A stretch of DNA of 6,627 bases, from positions 1 through 6,627 of the forward strand of contig CAMEZN010000100.1 of the NCBI GenBank assembly GCA_945947845.1, written 5' to 3'. Positions within the stretch are counted from its first letter, which is position 1, and every line of letters starts with the position of its first letter. This document shows positions 1-5,377 of the stretch, one piece after another. A program made the translations under genes and the position numbers. Source of the stretch: an uncultured Mucispirillum sp. (GTDB lineage: Bacteria > Chrysiogenota > Deferribacteres > Deferribacterales > Mucispirillaceae). The notes beneath the pieces are model-generated. The model worked only from the letters and a program-made list of their open reading frames with translations, ran no database searches and was not told the DNA's origin.

Positions 1-458
1 AAACGAGCTGGTCTGTGTTTGCCTACATCTAAAAATGAATGCATTTGATTTTCATGGCACTGTCCACATGCTTCCCAGTTCATATTAACTTTTGGTCTAT
101 TTTCTGGTGTAGGGTTTTCTGTATGCTCTGCTTTAATATCAAAGTGGCAGTTTGTGCAGTCTAAATCTTTATGTGCCCCTCTTGTGTGAAGCTCACTTAC
201 CCCTGTGTGACATGAAAAACATGTTTCTTTATCTGTTTTTCCTGCTTTTTCTTTTACTTTGCTTTGAGCAAGAGTAAAATCAGCTTTTGTTGCAGCTAAT
301 GCACTTCTATCATAGCTTGCTTTAACTACTACCTTATCTGCTGATGATTGAGCAGAAGCAGAATTAGCTGTTGCATTATTATTTGTACATGCTGATATAA
401 CAACAAATAATAAAGCAGTGATAAAAACCATTGCTGAATATTTTACAGTTTTCTTCAT
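1..458 (-). CDS. Multihaem c-type cytochrome lipoprotein (partial, 3' end missing)
   Basis: The reading frame is open from ATG at 458-456 to the left edge (152 codons, no stop), so only the N-terminal part is seen. Residues 1-23 form a signal peptide (MKKTVKY, then a hydrophobic run) ending in the lipobox-like V-I-S-A-Cys24. A Ser/Ala/Asn-rich linker follows, then three haem c motifs: C80-FS-CH84, C101-TN-CH105 and C131-GQ-CH135. More motifs may lie beyond the edge. A lipid-anchored, extracytoplasmic electron-transfer protein is inferred. The start is supported by a strong GAGGAGG Shine-Dalgarno sequence five bases upstream. It is transcribed divergently from the nap genes and shares their control region, which suggests a role in the same respiratory chain, but nothing in the visible part names a specific substrate. 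I do not recognise the family beyond multihaem cytochrome c. It could equally be an electron carrier or the N-terminus of a larger multihaem enzyme. Confidence 0.85.
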   Translation of the reverse strand, partial: MKKTVKYSAMVFITALLFVVISACTNNNATANSASAQSSADKVVVKASYDRSALAATKADFTLAQSKVKEKAGKTDKETCFSCHTGVSELHTRGAHKDLDCTNCHFDIKAEHTENPTPENRPKVNMNWEACGQCHENQMHSFLDVGKHRPAR

Positions 459-463
459 AATAT

Positions 464-470
464 CCTCCTC
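464..470 (-). promoter_or_regulatory. Ribosome binding site of the divergent cytochrome gene
   Basis: On the minus strand this reads GAGGAGG, a near-perfect Shine-Dalgarno sequence with a five-base spacer to ATG at 458-456. It fixes the start of the cytochrome gene. Confidence 0.8.
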
Positions 471-489
471 ATAAGACATTACTTTTATA

Positions 490-495
490 ATTATA
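490..495 (-). promoter_or_regulatory. Candidate -10 box for the divergent cytochrome gene
   Basis: The minus strand reads TATAAT, a consensus -10 hexamer about 32 bases from the start codon, which would give a short leader holding the Shine-Dalgarno sequence. No good -35 box lies at 17 bases; the nearest is TTTACT at about 15 bases. An activator-dependent promoter is possible. In such AT-rich DNA, chance matches are common. Confidence 0.35.
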
Positions 496-521
496 GAATA
501 CATGCAATAAAGTAAATGTGT

Positions 522-539
522 TGCAAAAGTGATGCAAAA
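522..539 (+). repeat. Direct repeat TGCAAAA, 11-bp period
   Basis: TGCAAAA occurs at 522-528 and again at 533-539, one helical turn apart, with a partial third copy (TGCAA) at 513-517. In-phase direct repeats in a divergent promoter region are typical of response-regulator binding sites. They lie around -40 to -55 of the candidate minus-strand promoter and upstream of the nap promoter. No binding protein can be named. Confidence 0.3.
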
Positions 540-541
540 AT

Positions 542-561
542 TGTAAAGATTTATCTTTACA
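542..561 (+). promoter_or_regulatory. Perfect 20-bp palindrome, candidate operator
   Basis: TGTAAAGAT (542-550) is followed by a two-base centre TT and then ATCTTTACA (553-561), its exact reverse complement. It lies in the control region between the two divergent genes, 88 bases upstream of the napM start. The two-base centre is too small for a stable RNA hairpin, so a DNA site for a dimeric regulator is more likely than a terminator. It matches neither the FNR consensus (TTGAT-N4-ATCAA) nor the NarL/NarP heptamer pair. The regulator is unknown. Confidence 0.5.
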
Positions 562-585
562 TAATTTTTCTCCATAATGACAAAC

Positions 586-613
586 TTAACAACATATTTG
601 CATAATATATGAT
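586..613 (+). promoter_or_regulatory. Candidate nap promoter
   Basis: A -35-like TTAACA (586-591) and a -10-like TATGAT (608-613) are separated by 16 bases, about 37 bases upstream of the napM start. An overlapping alternative is ATGACA (577-582) with CATAAT (601-606) at 18 bases. The region is so AT-rich that the exact promoter cannot be fixed by eye, but it is the only sizeable non-coding stretch ahead of the nap genes. Confidence 0.35.
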
Positions 614-639
614 ATAGTATAAGTGTAAGCAAATCATTT

Positions 640-645
640 GGAGGA
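640..645 (+). promoter_or_regulatory. Ribosome binding site of napM
   Basis: GGAGGA sits four bases before ATG at 650. It decides the start: the in-frame TTG at 638 overlaps this site and would put the Shine-Dalgarno sequence inside the gene. Confidence 0.8.
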
Positions 646-649
646 ATGT

Positions 650-1057
650 ATGAAACAATCTATCATATTTCTAACTCTTTTATTTTCACTTATTATATCT
701 ACCGCCTTTGCTCAGACAGAAAAAGTAGAACACCCACTGCCAATAGACGGTAAAGATTGTGCAGTGTGCCATGCACCCGGAAGCACTGAGGAAATACCAG
801 CAGACCCAACAGCATATCAAGAATGGTCTGCATCAATGCATGGTCTTAACAATGTAAAATGTGTTACATGCCATGGGGAAGAATCTACATTTAAAGCAGA
901 TTCAGATATTAATACATGTTTATCTTGTCACCCACAGGAAACAACCGTTATTAATAAAAAAGTTGAAAGTGCAGATACAGCACTTATTTGCTCATCATGT
1001 CATAAAGTTCACAGTTTTACTGTAACAAAAGAATCAAAACCTGTTCATACTAAATAA
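650..1057 (+). CDS. napM: Periplasmic tetrahaem cytochrome c, NapM-like
   Basis: This 135-residue protein has a Sec signal peptide (KQS, hydrophobic core, cleavage expected after A19-F-A21) and four haem c motifs: C37-AV-CH41, C71-VT-CH75, C90-LS-CH94 and C114-SS-CH118. Other histidines (H63, H121, H133) could supply the sixth ligands. It has no membrane anchor after the signal, so it should be a soluble periplasmic electron carrier. A small tetrahaem cytochrome directly before napA, in a cluster continuing D-G-H, matches the napM position in Desulfovibrio desulfuricans. The symbol therefore rests on haem count, size and synteny, not on sequence alignment. In the absence of NapB it probably passes electrons from NapG/NapH to NapA. 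It is the first gene of the rightward operon, with its stop 14 bases before napA. The start was chosen from the GGAGGA site. Confidence 0.8.
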   Translation: MKQSIIFLTLLFSLIISTAFAQTEKVEHPLPIDGKDCAVCHAPGSTEEIPADPTAYQEWSASMHGLNNVKCVTCHGEESTFKADSDINTCLSCHPQETTVINKKVESADTALICSSCHKVHSFTVTKESKPVHTK

Positions 1058-1063
1058 AGGGGG
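1058..1063 (+). promoter_or_regulatory. Ribosome binding site of napA
   Basis: AGGGGG lies directly after the napM stop codon and eight bases before ATG at 1072. It is a purine-rich Shine-Dalgarno sequence in the short gap between the two genes, which supports one transcript and the chosen napA start. Confidence 0.65.
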
Positions 1064-1071
1064 CTATTAAG

Positions 1072-3537
1072 ATGGATATTTCAAGAAGAAATCTAATAAA
1101 AACATCACTGGCAGCAAGTGCAGCTGCCGCAGCAGGTATCACATTTGGCTGCAAGAAAAAAGAACCTGTTCAAGAACCTGCTGCACAACAGCCACAGGCA
1201 GATACTCAAAATAATAATACTGTAACAGTTGATAAATGGGTCAAAGGAGTTTGCCGTATGTGCGGCACAGGGTGCAGTATATATGTTGGTGTAAAAGATG
1301 GTAAAATGGTTGCAATAAAAGGTAATGTGGATTCTAAAACAAATACAAGAGGCACATTATGTATTAAAGGTATGAATATTTGGAAAGTTGCATACCACCC
1401 TGACAGATTAACTACCCCTCTTATCAGAAAAAATGGTAAATTAGAACCAGCATCATGGGAAGAAGCTCTTACTTTAATTGAAACAAAATTTAAAGAATAT
1501 CATAAAAAATATGGTTATGATTCTGTTGCATATTATGGTTCTGGTCAGTGCACAACAGAAGAAAGCTATACTTTTAATAAAATATGGAAAGGCGGTTTTG
1601 GCTCTAATATGATGGACGGAAACCCTAGATTATGTATGGCTTCTGCTGTTGCAGGATACCTTTCTTCATTAGGCTCTGATGAACCAGCTGGTGCTTATGA
1701 AGATATAGAAAAAGCAAAATGTATATTTTTAACAGGGTCTAATACATCAGAAGCTCACCCTATACTTTTTAGAAGGATAGCAAGATATAAAAAAGATAAT
1801 CCAGATGTAAAAATAATAGTATGCGAACCAAGAAAAACACAAACTTCACTTATTGCTGATTTATGGATGCCGTCTCTTCCGGGCACAGATTTAGCTATAT
1901 TTAATGGTATGGCAAGGGAAATTATAAAAAATAACTGGCATGATAAAGAATTTATTGCAAAACATGCAAGGTTTACATCAGGTGATGGCTCACAAGCTTC
2001 TACTTTTGATGAATACATTAAATTTATAGATAAATATACTCCTGAATATGTGGAAAAAGTAACAGGCTGTCCAGCTGCTGCTGTTAAACAGGCAGCAGAA
2101 TGGTTTGCAAAAAGCGGTGCTACTATGTCTTTATGGTGCATGGGCTTAAACCAGCGCTCTAATGGTGTATGGGCTAATAACCTTATTCATAACCTTCATG
2201 TGATTACTGGTAACTTTGGTAAACCGGGGGCTGATTCTTTCTCATTAACAGGTCAGCCTAATGCCTGCGGCGGTGTTAGAGAAACAGGTTCTCTTTCTCA
2301 CCTTTTACCCGGCTGTAAACCAGTTGCAGTAGAGCCTTGGAGAAAACATGTAGAATCATACTGGAAAGTTGCAGAACACAGCATTAACCCTGCAAAAGCA
2401 ATTAATCCAAAACCGGGCTTTCCAGCTGTTAAGCTTTTTGCAAGTCTTGGTGGTGAAAATGAACAAGATAAGCCTGTTAAGGCTATCATTATATCAACCA
2501 CTAACCCAGCACAAACTCTGCCTAATTTAAATAAGTTTATTCCAAATATAAAAAATGCTTTTACTGTTGTAATTGATATATTCCCTACTAGAACAGCACA
2601 GCTTGCATCAGTAGTGCTTCCTGCTGCATTTTTATATGAAAAAGGCGGAGTGTATGGCTGCTCTGAAAGAAGAAGTTTCTTAACAGAAAAAGCTGTTGAA
2701 GCCCCAGAAGGCACTAAACCAGACCTTTGGATTGCATGCCAGATAGCTAAACGAATGGGGCTTGAAAAATATATTGCTTGGAGTAATGAAGAAGATATTG
2801 TAAAAATGGCAGAAATGGCTTGGAATGACTATATTGGCTGCACTGCAAATAGTGAAAAAACTCTTGCCGGTGCCACATATAAAAGGCTTAGAGAATCTAC
2901 AACAGGTGTGCAGTGGCCATGTCCTTCCGAAGACCACCCTGGAACATATAAAAGATATGTCAGGGGAATGGACCCTATCTTTGATAACCCTGAAAAATAC
3001 GGCTTAAAAATACCTGCTGATGCAGATATGTATTTCTATGGCAGACCAGATGGCAAAATTAATGTATTTATGAGAGATGCAGAGCCAAAAGCTAGTGAAA
3101 AAATATCAAAAGAATATCCATTTTTAATGACAACAGGCCGTGTTATTGAACAATGGCATACTGGAACTATGACTATGAGAATTCCAGAAACTGCTTCTGC
3201 TCACCCTAACTCATTTATTGAAATACATAAAAATGATGCTAAAAAACTTGGGCTTTCCCAAGGTGATATGGTAAAAGTGGAAAGTGCCCGCGGAATGAAT
3301 ATACTGCCTGTTAAAATAGTCAATATGACATTAGAAGGGGTATGTTTTGTGCCAATGCACGACCAAAAAGGAAACCGTATGGTAAACTTTATATGTAATG
3401 ATGTAGTTGATGCTACATCTGGTGAACCTGATTATAAAGTATCTGCTGTTAAAATAACAAAAGTCAGCGGACCTGAAAAAGTTGATGACAGATATGTAGT
3501 AACAAAAGCTGAATTAGATAACCCTACATTCAGCTAA
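1072..3537 (+). CDS. napA: Periplasmic nitrate reductase catalytic subunit NapA
   Basis: This 821-residue molybdenum bis-MGD enzyme reduces nitrate to nitrite in the periplasm; the length fits NapA (about 750-930). The N-terminus has a twin-arginine signal (S4-R-R-N-L-I-K10, then an Ala-rich core). A [4Fe-4S] site is formed by C61-x2-C64-x3-C68 and C97, followed by the conserved lysine K99 of the CIKG motif. C188 in NPRLCMASAV is the expected Mo ligand. NapA-like blocks follow, including DEPAGAYEDIE, SEAHPILFRR and, near the C-terminus, TGRVIEQWHTGTMTMR and a final molybdopterin-dinucleotide-binding domain. These mark it as NapA rather than formate dehydrogenase (Cys ligand kept, no Sec codon) or membrane-bound NarG (Asp ligand). 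An oddity is C27 right after the Tat core, in TFGC-KKK, followed by a Pro/Gln/Asn-rich linker to about residue 54; this could be a lipid-anchored form. It follows napM by 14 bases and precedes napD. Confidence 0.96.
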   Translation: MDISRRNLIKTSLAASAAAAAGITFGCKKKEPVQEPAAQQPQADTQNNNTVTVDKWVKGVCRMCGTGCSIYVGVKDGKMVAIKGNVDSKTNTRGTLCIKGMNIWKVAYHPDRLTTPLIRKNGKLEPASWEEALTLIETKFKEYHKKYGYDSVAYYGSGQCTTEESYTFNKIWKGGFGSNMMDGNPRLCMASAVAGYLSSLGSDEPAGAYEDIEKAKCIFLTGSNTSEAHPILFRRIARYKKDNPDVKIIVCEPRKTQTSLIADLWMPSLPGTDLAIFNGMAREIIKNNWHDKEFIAKHARFTSGDGSQASTFDEYIKFIDKYTPEYVEKVTGCPAAAVKQAAEWFAKSGATMSLWCMGLNQRSNGVWANNLIHNLHVITGNFGKPGADSFSLTGQPNACGGVRETGSLSHLLPGCKPVAVEPWRKHVESYWKVAEHSINPAKAINPKPGFPAVKLFASLGGENEQDKPVKAIIISTTNPAQTLPNLNKFIPNIKNAFTVVIDIFPTRTAQLASVVLPAAFLYEKGGVYGCSERRSFLTEKAVEAPEGTKPDLWIACQIAKRMGLEKYIAWSNEEDIVKMAEMAWNDYIGCTANSEKTLAGATYKRLRESTTGVQWPCPSEDHPGTYKRYVRGMDPIFDNPEKYGLKIPADADMYFYGRPDGKINVFMRDAEPKASEKISKEYPFLMTTGRVIEQWHTGTMTMRIPETASAHPNSFIEIHKNDAKKLGLSQGDMVKVESARGMNILPVKIVNMTLEGVCFVPMHDQKGNRMVNFICNDVVDATSGEPDYKVSAVKITKVSGPEKVDDRYVVTKAELDNPTFS

Positions 3538-3555
3538 CCCCAAATATTGCAAACA

Positions 3556-3581
3556 CCCTGCTGATTATTTTATCAGCAGGG
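3556..3581 (+). promoter_or_regulatory. Strong stem-loop between napA and napD
   Basis: CCCTGCTGAT (3556-3565) pairs perfectly with ATCAGCAGGG (3572-3581) around a six-base loop TATTTT. The stem is markedly more GC-rich than its surroundings. There is no run of T after it (CTTAATATATG follows), so it is not a classic intrinsic terminator. It lies 18 bases after the napA stop. It may protect the napM-napA message from 3' decay or act as a partial terminator, so that napDGH are made in lower amounts than NapA. Confidence 0.6.
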
Positions 3582-3611
3582 CTTAATATATGATAATACT
3601 TATGGTGATTT

Positions 3612-3923
3612 ATGATTATTGCAGCAAGTGTATTATATTTTAATGAACAAAAATATGATGAAGTATTAAAGTTAATAGAAAAATACAAAAATATAGAAAC
3701 TCACCAGCAGGATATTGAAAATGGTAAAATAGTTATTACAATTGAAGCTGAAAATAATAAAGAAATTGAAGATATTGAAAAAGATTTTACTCAACATGAG
3801 TTTATTATAGATTTAGCCCATTTCGCCTTTCATTTTGGCGAAGAAGTGGATAAGGTATTATCTGGTGGAAGTGTGCCAGACTTTGATATTACTAAACCAT
3901 TTACCCGGAAAAGATTACAATGA
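3612..3923 (+). CDS. napD: Nap assembly chaperone NapD
   Basis: This 103-residue acidic cytoplasmic protein has no signal peptide or membrane segment. The start MIIAASVLYF, the alternation of beta-like stretches (GKIVITIEAE) with charged helices, and the small size fit the NapD family (ferredoxin-like fold, about 85-110 residues). NapD binds the twin-arginine signal peptide of NapA and holds back export until the Mo cofactor and iron-sulfur cluster are loaded. Its position after napA and before napG is the usual one for this cluster type. The last 15 or so residues (DFDITKPFTRKR) extend beyond the core. The Shine-Dalgarno sequence is weak (GGTGA, 3604-3608). The stop overlaps the napG start in ATGA (3920-3923), indicating translational coupling. 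The family call rests on size, context and general pattern, as NapD sequences diverge widely. Confidence 0.82.
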   Translation: MIIAASVLYFNEQKYDEVLKLIEKYKNIETHQQDIENGKIVITIEAENNKEIEDIEKDFTQHEFIIDLAHFAFHFGEEVDKVLSGGSVPDFDITKPFTRKRLQ

Positions 3924-4543
3924 GTATTTGGCAAGAAATAAAAAATACACTAAATAGTTTCCCGCTTAAAAGCTCATATCAAATTAACCGTATGCGGCCA
4001 CCCGGTTCATGTGATGAAGAAATGTTTATGAAACTTTGTGTCAGGTGTGCCAGATGTGTAGAAGCATGCCCTTATAGAGTATTACGCCGTTCTTCTGCTA
4101 CAAAAAATGGAGAAATAGGAACTCCATATATTTATGCAGAGATTGCAGGCTGCCAGCTTTGTATGAAATGCACAAGTGTATGCCCAACAGGAGCCATTGA
4201 CAGCTCAATAGTTGAAATGCAGCAGACATCAATAGGAATAGCAAGAATTAATGAAGATACTTGTATGAACCATATATATGCAAAAATAGAATCAGGTGAA
4301 ATAGAGCCAGATGGCACTGCTGCATTATGTAATTCATGCTTAAATTCATGCCCTTTACGAGAAGAAGCTATCTATTTAAAAGACGGAATAATACCAACTA
4401 TCACAGAAAAATGCACAGGCTGCGGATTATGTGTTGAAAGATGCCCTATAAAACCAGTAAAAGCTATTGCAGTAATCCCAAAAGGTATGCCTGATGCAGA
4501 AACAGCTGGATATTTTCACTATTTAAAAAGGCTTGGTAAATAA
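3920..4543 (+). CDS. napG: Ferredoxin-type protein NapG with four [4Fe-4S] sites, no signal peptide
   Basis: The 207 residues carry four cysteine groups: C40-x2-C43-x2-C46-x3-C50; C78-x2-C81-x2-C84-x3-C88; C115 with C137-x2-C140-x3-C144; and C165-x2-C168-x2-C171-x3-C175. Their order, the split third group, the RPPG motif at 26-29 and the GTPY motif at 67-70 match the NapG/MauM family, which relays electrons between NapH and the periplasmic Nap proteins. NapG normally starts with a twin-arginine signal. Here the N-terminus (MSIWQEIKNT...) has no RR motif and no hydrophobic stretch. An in-frame TAA at 3893-3895, only eight codons upstream, excludes a longer form. The protein may therefore stay in the cytoplasm or be exported together with a partner. 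NapF is a less likely alternative, as it is shorter with three clusters. The start overlaps napD by four bases; napH begins one base after the stop. Confidence 0.88.
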   Translation: MSIWQEIKNTLNSFPLKSSYQINRMRPPGSCDEEMFMKLCVRCARCVEACPYRVLRRSSATKNGEIGTPYIYAEIAGCQLCMKCTSVCPTGAIDSSIVEMQQTSIGIARINEDTCMNHIYAKIESGEIEPDGTAALCNSCLNSCPLREEAIYLKDGIIPTITEKCTGCGLCVERCPIKPVKAIAVIPKGMPDAETAGYFHYLKRLGK

Positions 4544-4544
4544 T

Positions 4545-5339
4545 ATGCAGAAAATAAGAAAAATAGTGCAGTTTATTTTTTTGACTCCTTTATTTATTGT
4601 TCCAATACTTAACCTTCTTGAAATATACTTTATCAAAGGCACATATATTTCCCTTGATGCAGGCGGGCTTTCTATATCTGACCCAGTTGCAGTATTACAG
4701 GCACTTTTTATTTCTCACAGTGTTCGCCCTATTATGCTTGCTTCTGTTGCAATCCCTGCCTTAATAGTTATATTTTTTGGCAGAGTCTGGTGCAGCTGGG
4801 CTTGTCCTTACTATCTTATGCTTGACGGATTTGAAAAATTAAGAAAAAAATTAAAAATGCCTGTTTTAAAGCCAAAATACAGCCCAGAAATTAAAAGGCG
4901 GGCAAATATATCAAGGCTTGCTGTATTTATTATCGGGCTAATAATTGTTGGAATAGCAGGAATACCATTAATGTATCTAATCTCACCACCATCAATTATG
5001 AGCTCACAGGCTGTACTTTTAATAAAATATACTTATATTACAGCAGAATTTATTCTGCTTCCAGTGCTTGTGATTATAGAGTTTTTCTTTGGATATAGAA
5101 TATGGTGCAGGTATGTTTGCCCAACAGGAACTTGTCTAAGCCTTATGCAGTCTAAGTTTTCTATGCATGTGGAATATTCAGGAGACTGTTCTAAATGTCA
5201 AAAATGTGTGCAGATATGCCCTATGGTTTTAGACCCAAAAACAGATAACCTTTCTTCTGCATGTAATAACTGCGGAGAATGTATCTCTGCCTGCCCTGAT
5301 AATAAAAAAAGACCTACTCTTTATTTTAAATCCCATTAA
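4545..5339 (+). CDS. napH: Membrane iron-sulfur quinol dehydrogenase NapH
   Basis: This 264-residue membrane protein has four predicted transmembrane helices (about 8-30, 60-80, 124-146 and 162-182). Two Cys-x3-Cys-Pro motifs characteristic of the NapH/NosR/RdxA-CcoG group are present: C83-SWA-C87-P after helix 2 and C188-RYV-C192-P after helix 4. The C-terminal domain has two [4Fe-4S] sites, C215-x2-C218-x2-C221-x3-C225 and C240-x2-C243-x2-C246-x3-C250, and should be cytoplasmic. NapH is known to draw electrons from (mena)quinol and pass them to NapG. The length is close to E. coli NapH (287). ATG at 4545, one base after the napG stop, is preferred to the in-frame TTG at 4533, which lies inside napG and adds only MVNN. 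No strong Shine-Dalgarno sequence is seen (AAAAGG lies rather far upstream), so translational coupling to napG is likely. Confidence 0.93.
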   Translation: MQKIRKIVQFIFLTPLFIVPILNLLEIYFIKGTYISLDAGGLSISDPVAVLQALFISHSVRPIMLASVAIPALIVIFFGRVWCSWACPYYLMLDGFEKLRKKLKMPVLKPKYSPEIKRRANISRLAVFIIGLIIVGIAGIPLMYLISPPSIMSSQAVLLIKYTYITAEFILLPVLVIIEFFFGYRIWCRYVCPTGTCLSLMQSKFSMHVEYSGDCSKCQKCVQICPMVLDPKTDNLSSACNNCGECISACPDNKKRPTLYFKSH

Positions 5340-5377
5340 GTGATTGAAATAAAAAAATAAATAAGGTATAGTAAACT

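Noticed and set aside
542..561. Palindrome as an intrinsic terminator
   Set aside because: The two-base loop is too small, the stem is AT-rich, and it lies between divergent gene starts rather than after a gene.
638..649. In-frame TTG start four codons upstream of napM
   Set aside because: It overlaps the GGAGGA Shine-Dalgarno sequence, and ATG 650 has correct spacing and yields a normal signal peptide.
459..649. FNR, NarL/NarP or sigma-54 sites in the divergent region
   Set aside because: No TTGAT-N4-ATCAA, no paired TACYYMT/AKRRGTA heptamers and no TGGCAC-N5-TTGC element was found by eye.
1755..2937. Minus-strand open frames inside napA
   Set aside because: They lie opposite a well-conserved NapA coding region, have no ribosome sites of note and resemble no known protein.
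2825..3007. Plus-strand open frame of 60 codons within napA
   Set aside because: It is out of frame with napA and overlaps its conserved coding region; a shadow frame.
4132..4317. Minus-strand open frame opposite napG
   Set aside because: It is antisense to the cysteine-cluster region of napG, with no independent support.
3920..4543. NapF instead of NapG
   Set aside because: Four cysteine clusters, the split third cluster, the RPPG and GTPY motifs and its place directly before napH favour NapG despite the missing signal peptide.
4533..4544. In-frame TTG start for napH inside napG
   Set aside because: It adds only four residues with no better ribosome site; ATG 4545, one base after the napG stop, fits translational coupling.
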